Counted from the stretch's first letter, positions 52,501 to 62,259 are shown. The stretch is 64,000 bases of DNA from Rubrobacter indicoceani (GCF_003568865.1 NZ_CP031115.1:2480001-2544000), one strand, 5' to 3'. The notes: generated by a model not told the origin, from the letters alone. Numbers and translations: made by a program.

Positions 52501-55500
52501 CTTATCGGGCTGGAGGTCGGTGCTCTCCACCATCCGCCGGAGGCCCTCCCCGAGCGGTTTCACGAGGTCGCGGAGAGCGGTTCTCTGCGGCAGTTGGAGG
52601 CAAACGTGGTTCACCGCGACGGGACGCTCACCCCCGTTCTCTACAACGCCGCCGTTATCCGGAACGGTGGCGGTGAGGCGACCGGGGTACTCTGGGTCGC
52701 GCGCGATATCTCGGAGAGCATAGAAGCCGAAAAGGCCCGAAGAGAGGCCGAGGAGCGGTTCTCAAGCGCCTTCTACCACACCCCGGTCGGGATGTCGCTT
52801 ATCAGCAGCGACCACCGGTACCTGAAGGTCAACCAGGCTCTGCGCGAGATAACCGGCTACTCCGAGAGAGAACTGCTCGGCATGTCCTACGTAGACCTCA
52901 CCTACCCCGAAGACCTCTATAAAGACTCCGGGGTCATAAGCGACCTTATCTCCGGCAGGATAAACAGCTTCACCCGCGACCGGCGCTACATCAGAAAGGA
53001 CGGGGAGGTGATCTGGGTCTCCCTGAGCGTCTCGACCGTCCGCGACGAAGCCGGGGAGCTTCTCTACTTTATCTCGCAGGTACAGGATATAACCGACGCC
53101 AAAAACGCCGCCGAGAAGCTGCGTGACTCCGAGGCCGAACTCCGGGCGGTCTTCTCCTCGATGGATGATGTGATCCTTGTCGTGGACCGCGACGCCCGGT
53201 GCGTGAAGGTTGCCCCGACAAACCCGACCTCTGCCTACTGGATGCCGGACGACCTCTCAGGCAGAGGGATAACGGAGATCCTGCCCGTAGAAGAGGCCGG
53301 GGCGCTTGAGAACGTCGTGGCCCGGGTCTTCGAGAAGTCCCGGAGTGTAGACCTCGCGTGTGCGATGCAGATCGGGTACTCGCGGCTTTACTTTGAGGTG
53401 AAGGTCTCGCCGATGCTTGCGGACCGGGTGGTGGTGCTGGTCCGCAACGTAACGCAGCGCATAGACGCCGAAGCGGAGCGTCGCAGGCAGGAGAAACTCC
53501 TCCAGGTTATCTACAACGAGGGCGTCTCCTTTATCGCGGTGTGCGCCCCGGACGGAACCCTTATAGACGTAAACAACCTCGCCGTCGAGGAGTGCGGCTT
53601 TGCGCGAGAGGAGGAGGTCGGCAAACCCCTGGAGAAGACCGGCTGGTGGAACCCGGACCCGGCGGTCAGCCACAGGCTCCGGGAGCTGCTCGACCTCGCC
53701 GCCGAGGGGAAGCGCGTCCGGGAGGAGATGGACTACTTTCTCGCCGACGGAACGCGTCGGGTAACGGACCTTACGATCGCCCCGATAAGCGGCGACGCCG
53801 GAGAGATAATCCACCTCATCCCCTCGGGGCAGGACATAACGCAGAGAAAAGAGTCGGAGCTCAGGCTCGCCGTCGCGCGGGATCAGGCCCTCGCCGCGGC
53901 CAAGGCCAAAAGCGAGTTCCTCGCCAACATGTCGCATGAGATCCGCACCCCCATGAACGGCGTTATCGGGATGACCGAGATGCTCCTTGACACCGAGCTC
54001 GACCCCGAGCAGCACGACTACGCCGAGACCGTCCGGCTCTCCGGGGAATCCCTTCTGACCATCATCAACGACATCCTTGACTTCTCGAAAATAGAGGCCG
54101 GAAAGATGCGCCTCGACACCACCGACTTCGACCTGACCTCGGCGGTCGAGGAGGTTACGACGCTCTTCGCGGCCCGCGCTCACGGCAAGGGCCTGGAGCT
54201 TGCGAGCTTTGTCGAGCACAGAGTCCCGTCCGCCCTCAGGGGTGACCCGGGGAGGCTCCGCCAGATCCTTGCAAACCTCGTCAGCAACGCGATAAAGTTC
54301 ACCGAGTCCGGCGAGGTCGTGCTTCGGGTAAGCACGCTCGGCCCGGAGCAAGACCCGGTAAAGGTGCGCTTCGAAGTCTCCGATACCGGGATCGGCATTC
54401 ACCCGGATCAATCGGAGAGCATGTTCGAGTCCTTCTCACAGGCCGACGCCTCCACCACCCGGCGGTACGGCGGCACGGGCCTCGGCCTGACCATCTCGCG
54501 TCAGCTCGTGGAGCTTATGGGGGGTGAGATCGGCCTTTCGAGCGAGCCGGCAAAGGGAAGCACCTTCTGGTTCGAGCTGCCCTTCGACCGCCAGACGGAC
54601 GTGCGTCAGGCGGAGGCTCCGACCGGCGGCCTTGTAAACCTCGCCGGCCTGAAGGTGCTTATCGTTGACGACAACGAGACAAACCGGGAGATCCTGAAGC
54701 TCCAGATCTCACCCTGGAAGATGACCGCCGAGGGGGCCGAGGACGGTGCGGGCGCGCTGAAGGCTCTGCGCTCCGCCGCCGATTCGGGCGAGCCGTTCGA
54801 CCTGGTCGTGGTGGACATGCACATGCCGGGGATGGACGGCCTGCAACTCGCCCGTGCCATCAAGAGCGACCCCCGCACCTCCGGCTCGCGCCTCGTGATG
54901 CTGACCTCGCTCGGCGAACGCGAGGATCTCATGGACGAGGATCAGCCGAACGGAGCCAGGATCACGAGCACGGAGGGCGCGCGGAGGGCGGGCATCTCGG
55001 TCTACCTCTCGAAACCCGTCCGGCAGTCCGAACTCTACGACGCGCTCGCGGCGGTCGTAAACGACTCGCTTTTCGAGCCGAAGACCCCGGAGGAGCGCAG
55101 GATAGTAACCCGCAACAACCTCAAGGTCATTCGCCCGGCGCTCCGGGTTCCGATCCTGGTGGCCGAGGACAACCCGGTCAACCAGAAGGTGGCCGCCCGG
55201 ATGCTCGACCGTCTCGGCTACCACGCCGAGGTCGTCGCGGATGGTCGCCTGGCCCTCGACGCCCTTAAATCGGGGGAGTACGCGGCCGTTCTGATGGATA
55301 TACAGATGCCGCGCATGGACGGTTACGAGGCTACGCGGGAGCTGCGTGAGCGCGAACGCACGACAGGAGCCCACGTCCCCGTTATAGCCATGACCGCCAA
55401 CGCCATGCAGGGCGACCGCGAGCGCGCCCTGAAGGCCGGGATGGACGAGTACATATCGAAGCCCGTCCGGCAGGCCGACCTCTCCGACGCGCTTGCCCGG

Positions 55501-55935
55501 TTTGTCTCCGGAGCGCACCAGCCGACGCCCGAAGCCGCCCGCGAGAACCCGGCGAACGTTGCCCCCCCCGTAGAGGAGGTGCTGAACCTCGAGACGGTCA
55601 AGGAACTGCTTCAGCTTGAGGAATGCGGTGCACCGGGCCTTCTGCTGGAGTTGATCGAGACCTTCGAGGAAGACTCGCGCCGGAGGCTGGCCAACCTCAG
55701 GGAGGCCCTGATGTCCGGGGACTCCGGCGACATCGAGCGCACGGCCCATGCCCTGAAGGGAAGTTCTGCTAACATGGGCGCGATTCGTATGAGCGACGCG
55801 GCGGATGAGATCCAGACCTCCTGCATCTCCGGCAGGCTGACCGACCTTGAGGCTCTGACGGTTGCGCTGGAACGGGAGTTCGAAGTCGCCGACGCGTCCC
55901 TGAGAAGCTTCGTGCGGGAGGGTACGAGAAATTGA
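49597..55935 (+). CDS. Giant hybrid sensor histidine kinase, eight PAS, two REC, HPt
   Basis: 2112 residues. Order: membrane helix 8-30; extracellular four-helix sensor (CHASE3-like) to about 172; membrane helix 175-198; HAMP 200-252; PAS at about 257, 373, 492 and 622; GAF about 750-920; PAS at about 928, 1053, 1182 and 1301; HisKA with SHEIRTPM near 1446; HATPase ([19 protein letters not shown]) to 1665; REC1 from 1685 ([12 protein letters not shown]); REC2 from 1850 ([12 protein letters not shown]); HPt with phospho-His in [13 protein letters not shown] near 2048. A full four-step phosphorelay in one chain. PAS3 and PAS4 are recent duplicates. It overlaps the REC-GGDEF gene, its probable output. 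Confidence 0.95.
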   Translation: MSILKRIWLGFGIVSLAVILIGLLIFMEIRSVESSVAVVSADERTLNDAALGMQSSILRYAQDTSLYLVEEDPSYLQRSQRHADDFEAYLESFRGTAVGPEDERLAGELDALFGAYRAQGEELTGGSGSVPEFEAAQAELMGLVSGDLRDRLEERLVSRQQTATSEIERRFMDVLALLGLMLFVCAALAYFIGGRIVRSVSRLREGAERFGGGDYSHRIEASSSSDELDQVALAFNEMAARRQEAARALAESEEKLRAGVENAPIILYSVNRAGVITTTAGRGLKKLGLNSGDLVGARVDEVYSEYPDTVERVRRALDGEALHFETSFAGGEYETWYAPVRDDAGEVLSAVVLSLDVTDHRKTERDLKRSAERLRASIADVPIIFFTVDRNGVFRSCEGRGMEVLDLESEDLVGVSVYEAFSDSPKVPENIDRVLTSGQAHRAVIEFQGRTLENYYTPSLNEAGEVLGLSGFTLDITEQNRVQRDLQESKQRYQNLIEQVPAVIYTRTAAGETPLLYISPRVREMLGHTPEGFLEKKDLWEALIHPRDREPVLRENARSTRTGSPFEMEYRMIASDGREVWVHDEAVLRFDESGEPSFWQGFLTDITARREAEEELRQSEARYQNLVEHVPAVIYRSTTEEYSPTIYISPRIREMLGYEPEEFMEPYFWDEKIHPDDAPIVHDVEREALAQEEVFSLEYRMIASDGREVWVRDEMFLVQESENRPAFWQGVLTDVTERNLAEKELRRNNSITQLLRATASLANESKNTRQTVAGVIDEVIARCGWQVGHAFALCEGDGPQPTLIPSGLLRADTPERAGSFDRATAGMELFSEPGFPGRAIEEGRPVWFTGIDGDALFERREWAASEGIKTALAFPVYAEGEAQIVLEFFASGDLPEDRRLLQAMEQISSQLGLALERERAERELERVAEHNRSLVDTNVDGLITADLEGRITDVNPSMERMTGLAKETLIGLEVGALHHPPEALPERFHEVAESGSLRQLEANVVHRDGTLTPVLYNAAVIRNGGGEATGVLWVARDISESIEAEKARREAEERFSSAFYHTPVGMSLISSDHRYLKVNQALREITGYSERELLGMSYVDLTYPEDLYKDSGVISDLISGRINSFTRDRRYIRKDGEVIWVSLSVSTVRDEAGELLYFISQVQDITDAKNAAEKLRDSEAELRAVFSSMDDVILVVDRDARCVKVAPTNPTSAYWMPDDLSGRGITEILPVEEAGALENVVARVFEKSRSVDLACAMQIGYSRLYFEVKVSPMLADRVVVLVRNVTQRIDAEAERRRQEKLLQVIYNEGVSFIAVCAPDGTLIDVNNLAVEECGFAREEEVGKPLEKTGWWNPDPAVSHRLRELLDLAAEGKRVREEMDYFLADGTRRVTDLTIAPISGDAGEIIHLIPSGQDITQRKESELRLAVARDQALAAAKAKSEFLANMSHEIRTPMNGVIGMTEMLLDTELDPEQHDYAETVRLSGESLLTIINDILDFSKIEAGKMRLDTTDFDLTSAVEEVTTLFAARAHGKGLELASFVEHRVPSALRGDPGRLRQILANLVSNAIKFTESGEVVLRVSTLGPEQDPVKVRFEVSDTGIGIHPDQSESMFESFSQADASTTRRYGGTGLGLTISRQLVELMGGEIGLSSEPAKGSTFWFELPFDRQTDVRQAEAPTGGLVNLAGLKVLIVDDNETNREILKLQISPWKMTAEGAEDGAGALKALRSAADSGEPFDLVVVDMHMPGMDGLQLARAIKSDPRTSGSRLVMLTSLGEREDLMDEDQPNGARITSTEGARRAGISVYLSKPVRQSELYDALAAVVNDSLFEPKTPEERRIVTRNNLKVIRPALRVPILVAEDNPVNQKVAARMLDRLGYHAEVVADGRLALDALKSGEYAAVLMDIQMPRMDGYEATRELRERERTTGAHVPVIAMTANAMQGDRERALKAGMDEYISKPVRQADLSDALARFVSGAHQPTPEAARENPANVAPPVEEVLNLETVKELLQLEECGAPGLLLELIETFEEDSRRRLANLREALMSGDSGDIERTAHALKGSSANMGAIRMSDAADEIQTSCISGRLTDLEALTVALEREFEVADASLRSFVREGTRN
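51307..51343 (+). repeat. 37-base exact direct repeat, copy 1 (copy 2 at 51694-51730)
   Basis: The 37 bases at 51307-51343 recur exactly at 51694-51730, encoding the shared [12 protein letters not shown] motif of PAS3 and PAS4 in the hybrid kinase. Identity at silent positions points to recent duplication or gene conversion. Confidence 0.85.
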
Positions 55936-56879
55936 AGGTCCTTATAGCCGAAGACGATACCGTTACCCGCCGTATTCTGCAGCTCGGGCTGAACCGCCTC
56001 GGTCACGAGTGCCTGCCGACCTCGGACGGCCGGGAAGCCTGGGAGACCTTTCTGGAAGACCCGGACATAGAGGTCGTTATAAGCGACAGGATGATGCCCG
56101 GCATGGACGGCATCGAACTCTGCTGCCGCGTCCGCCGGACGCCCCGCGAATCCTACACCTACTTTATCTTTATAACCGCCCTGAGCGAGCGCGACGAACT
56201 GCTCGAAGGATTTGAAGCCGGGGCCGACGATTACCTGACAAAGCCGCTCGACCAGCAGCAACTCCGCGCCCGGCTCCTGACGGCCTCTCGCGTGACCGAG
56301 CTTCACGGTCGGCTCTACGAGCAGAAACGCCAGCTTGAACGCCTGAACCGCGAGCTCTGGGCCTCGGCCCGTCAGGACCCGCTCACCCGGCTCGGCAACC
56401 GCCTGAGGCTCCGCGAGGACCTTGATCACCTGCTCTCGAACGTGGACCGTTACGGCCACGGCTACTGTGCCATGCTCTGCGACATAGACAACTTCAAGGA
56501 CTACAACGACTACTACGGACACCTCGCCGGGGACAAAGTCCTGCAGAGGGTCGGCGACACCATAGCCAGCAGCCTGAGAAGGGGCGACCGGGCCTACCGC
56601 TACGGCGGTGAGGAATTTCTGATCACCCTCCCCGAACAGACCCTTGAAACCGCCGCGACCGTCGCCGAACGCCTCAGAAAGAGCGTCGAGAACCTCGGCA
56701 TCGTCCACGAAGCCCGAGACGGACAGAAGCTCGTGACGATAAGCATCGGCCTCTCCGAGCTGAACCCGCAAAGCGACAAGTCCGCCGAGAACATGCTCCG
56801 CGAAGCGGACCAAGCCCTCTACGAGGCCAAACGTCGGGGCAAGAACTGCATCATGGTGAGCAGCGTACACCGCCTCTAG
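55932..56879 (+). CDS. Response regulator with GGDEF output
   Basis: 315 residues; TTG start overlaps the kinase stop (TTGA). Receiver with EDD near the start, Asp in VISDRMMPGMDGIEL and Lys in DDYLTKPLDQQ; a coiled-coil linker (about 120-150); then a cyclase domain with active motif RYGGEEF. WspR/PleD-like architecture. Given the coupling, the giant hybrid kinase most likely controls its cyclic di-GMP synthesis through the HPt domain. Confidence 0.95.
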   Translation: MKVLIAEDDTVTRRILQLGLNRLGHECLPTSDGREAWETFLEDPDIEVVISDRMMPGMDGIELCCRVRRTPRESYTYFIFITALSERDELLEGFEAGADDYLTKPLDQQQLRARLLTASRVTELHGRLYEQKRQLERLNRELWASARQDPLTRLGNRLRLREDLDHLLSNVDRYGHGYCAMLCDIDNFKDYNDYYGHLAGDKVLQRVGDTIASSLRRGDRAYRYGGEEFLITLPEQTLETAATVAERLRKSVENLGIVHEARDGQKLVTISIGLSELNPQSDKSAENMLREADQALYEAKRRGKNCIMVSSVHRL

Positions 56880-56960
56880 CCCGGAGAAACCCCCCACTCG
56901 CTGCAATTACCCCCCGGGCGTGCAAAGATTCCGTCAGGTGTAGGACGGTTGTGGAGGGGA

Positions 56961-57659
56961 GTGATTTTCTTGTCCGGTCTGGCGTTCGGTGGAAGGTCCG
57001 GTTTTACGGGTGAGTTATGGGACGGCATGGGCGGTATCTTCGGGGAGATACTGGACCATCCGTTTCTGAAAGGTCTCACCGACGGGACGCTCTCGAAAGA
57101 GCGGTTCGGTCACTACGTCGTGCAGGATGCCCTGTACCTTCGGGAGTACGCCCGGACGCTCGCGCTCGTCGGTGTGCGCTCCGGGAACGAGGATACGCTG
57201 CTCATGTTCGCTCAGCACTCGGCGGGCGCCATCACGGTCGAGCGAAGCCTGCACGAAGGATTTCTCCCGGAGCTCGGTCTGAGCCGGGCGGAGGTGGACG
57301 CTACCCCGATGTCCCCGACCACCCTGGCCTACACAAGCTACATGATGAAAACCTCCGCGACCGGGGATTACCCCGAAGGTCTGTGCGCCGTCCTGCCGTG
57401 TTACTGGATCTACGCCGAAGTCGGCAACGCCCTCAAGGAGAGCGGCTCCCCCGACCCGATGTACGCCCGGTGGATAGAAACCTACGGCGAAGAGGACTTC
57501 AACGCCCTTGTAGAAGCGGTCCTCGACACCGCAGACCGAGCCTGTGAAAACCTCGACGCCGAAGGGAAGGCCGCCGCCGGAAAGGCCTTCGTGACCGCCA
57601 GCCGCTACGAGTGGATGTTCTGGGATGCCGGCTGGCGCCGGGAGAAGTGGCCCGTCTGA
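56961..57659 (+). CDS. tenA: TenA family aminopyrimidine aminohydrolase (thiaminase II)
   Basis: 232 residues. HPFLKGLTDGTLSKERFGHY and QDALYLREYARTLALVG are typical of the TenA four-helix bundle, and the active Cys is in LPCYWIYAEVG, the TenA_C type. It hydrolyses amino-pyrimidine breakdown products of thiamin to hydroxymethylpyrimidine for salvage. Start is uncertain: GTG at 56961 is close to GGAGGGG, and TTG at 56970 is an alternative. It converges on the thiamin operon. Confidence 0.93.
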   Translation: MIFLSGLAFGGRSGFTGELWDGMGGIFGEILDHPFLKGLTDGTLSKERFGHYVVQDALYLREYARTLALVGVRSGNEDTLLMFAQHSAGAITVERSLHEGFLPELGLSRAEVDATPMSPTTLAYTSYMMKTSATGDYPEGLCAVLPCYWIYAEVGNALKESGSPDPMYARWIETYGEEDFNALVEAVLDTADRACENLDAEGKAAAGKAFVTASRYEWMFWDAGWRREKWPV

Positions 57660-57723
57660 CCACCCGACCGACGCCCGGACTCCGCGCTCCGGCAGGCGTG
57701 TCCGGCTCACAGGCGGACCGGTT

Positions 57724-58668
57724 TCAGGAGAAGTGATCCCAACCGGAGAGATCCGGCACCGCCCGTCCTTCTTTCAGGAACCCGACGCCTTTCGCTTCGG
57801 AAAGCACCTCCCCGATAACGGTGACGGGCGTCCCAACCACGCGGCCAAGCTTCTCGACGGCAGCTTCCGGCCCGCAGAAAAGCAACTCGAAGTCTTCGCC
57901 GCCCGTGGCCGCGAGACGCTCCGGGTCTTCCCCGAGCTTCAAGGCCAGCTCCCGAACGTCCGGCGACACCGGCAGCAGCCCGAGGTCTATCCGACATCCG
58001 ACCCCGCTCCGCTCGCAGACGTGCCGCACGTCTGAGGCGAGGCCGTCGGAGAGGTCTATCATCGCTCCCATCCCGACCTCCGCCGCCGCAACTCCGGCCT
58101 CCACCCGGGGCTCCGGCCGGCGGTGTCTGGCCTTCAGGCGTTCGTACCCCTCGACGCCTCGCTCCAGCGCGAGCAGCCCCGCCGCCGCCGCGCCGAGTTC
58201 GCCGCTGACCGCGATCACATCCCCCGCCCCGGCCCCCGAACGCGCCACGAAATCCCTGCCTTCTAGGGAACCTAGTATCGCCACGTCGACCACGAGGCGT
58301 TCGGACCCGGTCGTATCGCCCCCGATCGGATACACCCCGAACTCCCGGCACGCCTCGGCGACCCCGGCAAAGCACCCGAGCGCAACCTCAGACCCCGGCG
58401 CGCCGCCGCTCGTCAGGACAAAGCGCGGCCTCGCGCCCATCGCCGCCACATCCGAGACGTTGACCGCGACGGCCTTGAAGCCCACGTCCCCGGGTGACGA
58501 CCATTCCTCCCGGAAGTGCCGACCCGCGACAAGCATATCCGCCGCCGCAACCCAGCGTTCCCCCCCGACCTCGATAACCGCGCAGTCGTCGCCTATCGGG
58601 AGGATCACACCTTCCGGCGCGCTCGGCAGCAGGGCCCTGATGCGGTCTATGACCTCGAACTCCCTCAC
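57724..58668 (-). CDS. thiL: Thiamine-monophosphate kinase
   Basis: 314 residues from GTG overlapping the Nudix stop (GTGA). Phosphorylates thiamin phosphate to thiamin pyrophosphate, the last step. ILPIGDDCAVIE near the start, VNVSDVAAMGARPRFVLTS, GGDTTGSERLVVDV and DLSDGLASDVRHV are the PurM/ThiL nucleotide and Mg motifs, and TGGEDFELLF closes the domain. Last gene of the thiamin operon in the window. Confidence 0.95.
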   Translation of the reverse strand: MREFEVIDRIRALLPSAPEGVILPIGDDCAVIEVGGERWVAAADMLVAGRHFREEWSSPGDVGFKAVAVNVSDVAAMGARPRFVLTSGGAPGSEVALGCFAGVAEACREFGVYPIGGDTTGSERLVVDVAILGSLEGRDFVARSGAGAGDVIAVSGELGAAAAGLLALERGVEGYERLKARHRRPEPRVEAGVAAAEVGMGAMIDLSDGLASDVRHVCERSGVGCRIDLGLLPVSPDVRELALKLGEDPERLAATGGEDFELLFCGPEAAVEKLGRVVGTPVTVIGEVLSEAKGVGFLKEGRAVPDLSGWDHFS

Positions 58669-59543
58669 GCCCGGCCCATCTCCCCGATGCGCCCCCACAG
58701 CGCCTCTGACTCCTCCGGCGTGTACCACGTCCGGGCCGAACGCCACTCGGCCTCCGTTGCCCAGTAGAACGAGTCGTGAGCCGCGTCTTCAAGGGATATT
58801 TCGCCTCCGGCGTAGCGGCTCACGAAGGCGACCCCGGCGTAGAGCTCTTTGTCGTCCGAGCCGCGCCAGGGTTCCACCCGCGCCCACCACACCCCTTCCG
58901 GCCGGGCGTCTATGCCGGTCTCCTCCAGCGTCTCCCGCCGGGCGCAGGCTGCGAAGTCCTCTCCGGCCTCCAGCATCCCGCCGGGGTTCTCCAGAAGTCC
59001 TTCGGGTGGCTTTCGGCGGCGCAGAAGCAGGGCGCGCGGCTCATCCCCCCCGAAATCTACGACCACGCTCCCGGCGCCGAGGTTCGCCTCTACCGGAGGC
59101 GCGTCCGGCCTGACCTCCGGGGGAGCGGGGGTCGGCCTGCCCTTCAGCCGGGGGATTTCGTCAAAGACCTTCCGACGGTTTTCATGGCTCCACCAGCTTT
59201 TCATCCCGGCCCACTCCTCAGATGAAACCCACCGGTAGCCAAGGTGTTCGTGGGAGATCACGACCTCCGACTCCGGCACCCTCCCGAGGTAGGTTACGGC
59301 CGCAAGCCGCCCCGACGGCCCGCCCCCGACCCAGCTTGCGAAAGCCCGCTCCGGCGCTACAAGCAGGCCGGTCTCTTCGTAGAGCTCGCGCGTCGCCCCG
59401 GCCTCAAAGCTCTCGCCGCTCGCGAGCCTGCCGCCCGGCGGGTCCCAGGTTCCCTCCGGCCTCTGCAGGACCAGCACCCGTCCATCCTCCCGAACCGGGA
59501 GCAAAGCTCCGACAAGGTCCGCCCTGACCGCCTCCCGGCTCAC
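58665..59543 (-). CDS. Tandem Nudix hydrolase in thiamin operon
   Basis: 292 residues with two complete Nudix boxes, GGRLASGESFEAGATRELYE and GGMLEAGEDFAACARRETLE, each followed by EETG or the final ETG. Both modules look catalytically intact and are joined by a Pro-rich linker (RPTPAPPEVRPDAPP). GTG start and stop overlap ThiE and ThiL by 4 bases. Nudix enzymes associated with thiamin remove damaged thiamin pyrophosphates or pyrimidine pyrophosphates; such a role here is inferred from position. Confidence 0.9.
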   Translation of the reverse strand: MSREAVRADLVGALLPVREDGRVLVLQRPEGTWDPPGGRLASGESFEAGATRELYEETGLLVAPERAFASWVGGGPSGRLAAVTYLGRVPESEVVISHEHLGYRWVSSEEWAGMKSWWSHENRRKVFDEIPRLKGRPTPAPPEVRPDAPPVEANLGAGSVVVDFGGDEPRALLLRRRKPPEGLLENPGGMLEAGEDFAACARRETLEETGIDARPEGVWWARVEPWRGSDDKELYAGVAFVSRYAGGEISLEDAAHDSFYWATEAEWRSARTWYTPEESEALWGRIGEMGRA

Positions 59544-60157
59544 GGCAGCAGCGCCCTCAGTTTTTTTGCAGCGACCTCCGGGTCGTCGGCATCCAGCACC
59601 GCCCTCACGACCGCGAACCCCCACGCCCCCGCCGCCGCTACCTCCGGCGCGGTCTCGAGCGTTACACCGCCGATCGCATAGAACGGCAGGCCTAGATCCG
59701 CCCGCACAAGGCTTCGCACGAGTTCCAGACCCGCCACTTCACCCTCGGGCTTGGTCGGGGTCGCGTACATCGCCCCGACCCCGAGGTAATCCGCCCCCTC
59801 GTCCACAGCCACCCGCGCCTCCTCGACCGTCCCGACGCTGCGCCCGATAAGCACCGCCGCGCCAAGCCTTCTCCGCGCCCCCGCAAGCGGCCCGTCGTCC
59901 TGCCCGAGATGCAGCCCACCCGCCCCGCTTTTACGCGCAAGCTGCACATCGTCGTTGACGGTGAAGACAGCACCCTCCGACTCACAGACCTCCCGCAACT
60001 CCTCCGCCTGGGATAAAAGCTCCCTCGCCGAACTACTTTTGTCTCTTAGTTGCACTACGTTTACACCGCCCTTTATTCCGGCCCGCACCCGTTCTGCAAG
60101 GTCTTCTCGCGGGTCGGTTACGAGCAGGAGCCGGGCTTTTTCGAGAGAGGGTTTCAT
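59540..60157 (-). CDS. thiE: Thiamine-phosphate synthase
   Basis: 205 residues. Couples hydroxymethylpyrimidine pyrophosphate with thiazole phosphate. NVVQLRDKSSSARELL, FTVNDDVQLA, GGLHLGQDDGPL and YLGVGAMYATPTKP are the TIM-barrel motifs of ThiE. ATG overlaps the DUF2071 stop (ATGA). Confidence 0.95.
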   Translation of the reverse strand: MKPSLEKARLLLVTDPREDLAERVRAGIKGGVNVVQLRDKSSSARELLSQAEELREVCESEGAVFTVNDDVQLARKSGAGGLHLGQDDGPLAGARRRLGAAVLIGRSVGTVEEARVAVDEGADYLGVGAMYATPTKPEGEVAGLELVRSLVRADLGLPFYAIGGVTLETAPEVAAAGAWGFAVVRAVLDADDPEVAAKKLRALLP

Positions 60158-60918
60158 CGGCGGGCCTTCCGGTCGGTTGTGTTCTCTGGAACCCAGGCGA
60201 GTACTTCGAGGCGTTCGGCGAAGTGCAGTACGGGTTCGGTGTCGGGGAGGGTGATGCCGACCTGTTCGGTCATCTGAAGCGTTTCTACCTCGGCTTCAGC
60301 CTTTCTCAGCGGCCAGAGTTCGTGGTGTACTTCGCCGCGTCTGACGCCGGTCTTTCCCCAGGGGGCGTAGAGGCAGTACCTCTCCGTCAGAAAGGCTTCG
60401 ATGGTATGGGGGTGTGATCTTTCGATCCCGGCGGTCGGTCGGTAGCTTCCTGAGAACTCGGCGAGCGGGGCGCGGCGGCTTCTGTAATGGACCGTGTCGT
60501 CTTCACGCTTCAAGGACATCGTCGCGTCAAAGTACGGGAGCCCGAACGTGGCGCGGGCGAGGCGCACGGCGAGCGAGTTGTGCGCGTCGAGGGAGAAAAA
60601 CCAGACGCCCGGCCTGTCGTCGGCCGTAACGTAGGTGCGGAGGTTGATCTCGGGAAAGTTCGAGACGGGGCCGACGCTCGGTAAAAAGCGCGGCCTCACG
60701 TCCGACATGCGAAACGGCACCACCCCGAGCCACGCCGACCCATCGAAGGTATCCAGTTGCAGGCCGGCCGGGATCATGGGCCTCAGAACCTCCACCGGGA
60801 CGGGCCAGTGCATAAAGAGCAGGTCGTGCCAGGTCATGGACATCGCCCACGGCCCGTCGGGACGCGGATAAAGGCGGTGGTCCACCTCGCTCAGCAGCTT
60901 TTCGGCGTTGAATCCCAC
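60154..60918 (-). CDS. DUF2071/YqjF-type protein
   Basis: 254 residues from GTG at 60916-60918, seven bases after a TATGAT -10 element; an ATG four codons further upstream lies within that element. Pattern of DUF2071 (YqjF): LLFMHWPVPVEVLRPMIPAG, AWLGVVPFRMSDVRPRF, EINLRTYVTADDRPGVWFFS and ATFGLPYF. Function unknown; acetoacetate-decarboxylase-like fold. It is embedded in the thiamin operon (stop overlaps ThiE start) but may also have its own leaderless promoter. Confidence 0.88.
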   Translation of the reverse strand: MGFNAEKLLSEVDHRLYPRPDGPWAMSMTWHDLLFMHWPVPVEVLRPMIPAGLQLDTFDGSAWLGVVPFRMSDVRPRFLPSVGPVSNFPEINLRTYVTADDRPGVWFFSLDAHNSLAVRLARATFGLPYFDATMSLKREDDTVHYRSRRAPLAEFSGSYRPTAGIERSHPHTIEAFLTERYCLYAPWGKTGVRRGEVHHELWPLRKAEAEVETLQMTEQVGITLPDTEPVLHFAERLEVLAWVPENTTDRKARR

Positions 60919-60925
60919 GCCCGCT

Positions 60926-60931
60926 ATCATA
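60926..60931 (-). promoter_or_regulatory. Internal -10 element before DUF2071 gene
   Basis: TATGAT on the minus strand, seven bases before the GTG at 60918, the spacing of a leaderless transcript. No clear -35 element. Confidence 0.4.
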
Positions 60932-60940
60932 ACCGCCCGG

Positions 60941-61447
60941 CTACTTACGTTCGCGGTCTTCCCTTACAGCCCCCGAACGCCGGAGAAGCTTCAGCACGGC
61001 ATATCCGATCACCGCCCCGGGGATGCTCGAGAGCGCAAACGGGATCGCGAAGGCAAAAAACCCGACCGACGCGCCGCCGTCCAGGAGGGGTGAGATCAGG
61101 ACCGCAGAGAGCGTAGCCCCGATCAGCACCGTCCCGAGCGGCTCGAAGAGGGCCGCCTCGTCTCGGCGGAGGAAAAGGTACGCGAACCCGACCGCGAGCG
61201 CGCCGAACGGGCTTCCCGGAAACGCAAAGACGCTCCCCGTCCCGAAAGCGAACCGCAGCGTCGCCGTGACGAGCGCGGAGCCCGCCGCCCACCAGGGGCC
61301 CAGCAGAACACCCGCGATCGCGTTGAGCGCGTGCTGCACCGGGAGCACCCGCGTCCCACCGACCGGAACGGCCAGCGCGGAAAGCAGGACCCCGAACCCC
61401 GCGAACAGAGCCGCCAGAACAAGCTTGCGCGTGTACTCCCGCCTCAC
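60941..61447 (-). CDS. thiW: ThiW, thiazole-specific ECF transporter S component
   Basis: 168 residues with five or six membrane helices. GGTRVLPVQHALNAIAGVLL and GTGSVFAFPGSPFGALAVG match ThiW, the substrate-binding subunit of an energy-coupling factor transporter that imports hydroxyethylthiazole. The shared EcfA/A'/T module is not in this window. GTG/ATG start overlaps the ThiM stop, and ThiM is the kinase for the imported thiazole. Confidence 0.9.
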   Translation of the reverse strand: MRREYTRKLVLAALFAGFGVLLSALAVPVGGTRVLPVQHALNAIAGVLLGPWWAAGSALVTATLRFAFGTGSVFAFPGSPFGALAVGFAYLFLRRDEAALFEPLGTVLIGATLSAVLISPLLDGGASVGFFAFAIPFALSSIPGAVIGYAVLKLLRRSGAVREDRERK

Positions 61448-62259
61448 AGCAGACCCGCCTCCGGTATCTCTTCGCTCGATATCAGGAGCCGCCCGTCCAG
61501 CCCCTCCTGACCGCCGGAGAGAGCGTGAAGCGCATCAAGAAAGCGCGGCTCGAAAGTCCCCGGTCCGTCGGACCTCCGGGCGGCGTCCTCCCCGGCGTAT
61601 CCGTAGCAGGCGAGCGCGGCGGCAACGGTATCCACGCCAGCGCCACCGACCGCGACAAAAGAAGCGACCACCGCGGTCGAAGCGCAGCCGCTCCCGACTA
61701 TTCTCCCCATCAGCGCGTCGCCGTTTCGCACCGCAACAAGCCTCTCCCCGTCGGAGACGTAGTCGGTCGAGCCGGTTACCGAGACGACCGTACCGAGCGA
61801 CCGCGCCGCCGAAACGACCGCGGCCTTTGCATCGCCGCCGAGGCTCTCCACCCCGCGAACCTCCGCCTCCAGCCCGGCTATCGTTGCTATCTCTCCAGCG
61901 TTTCCGCAGATGACCGAGACGCTCACCTCATCCAGTATCCGTCCGACCGTCCCCGTGCGAAACGTCGTTGCGCCCGCCCCGACGGGATCAAGGACAACCG
62001 GTATCCCGCGCCCGTTGGCCGTTTTCCCGGCGGCCAGCATCGCTTCGACGGTGTTCGGGTCGAGCGTCCCGATGTTTATTACAAGCGCAGAGGCGAGGCC
62101 CGTCATCTCCTCGACCTCTTCCCCGGCCTGCGCCATTACCGGGAGCGCTCCGACCGCGAGCGTTACGTTTGCAACGAGGTTGGCGGTAACGTAGTTTGTC
62201 AGGTGGTGTATGAGCGGTTTCCTGTCGGAGAGCTTTCCGAAGATCTTCCCGGCGTTCAT
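61444..62259 (-). CDS. thiM: Hydroxyethylthiazole kinase
   Basis: 271 residues. PLIHHLTNYVTANLVANVTL, VLDPVGAGATTFRT and GRIVGSGCASTAVVASFVAV are the ribokinase-fold motifs of ThiM, with the catalytic Cys in GSGCASTA. It phosphorylates salvaged thiazole for ThiE. ATG overlaps the ThiD stop by ATGA. Confidence 0.96.
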   Translation of the reverse strand: MNAGKIFGKLSDRKPLIHHLTNYVTANLVANVTLAVGALPVMAQAGEEVEEMTGLASALVINIGTLDPNTVEAMLAAGKTANGRGIPVVLDPVGAGATTFRTGTVGRILDEVSVSVICGNAGEIATIAGLEAEVRGVESLGGDAKAAVVSAARSLGTVVSVTGSTDYVSDGERLVAVRNGDALMGRIVGSGCASTAVVASFVAVGGAGVDTVAAALACYGYAGEDAARRSDGPGTFEPRFLDALHALSGGQEGLDGRLLISSEEIPEAGLL

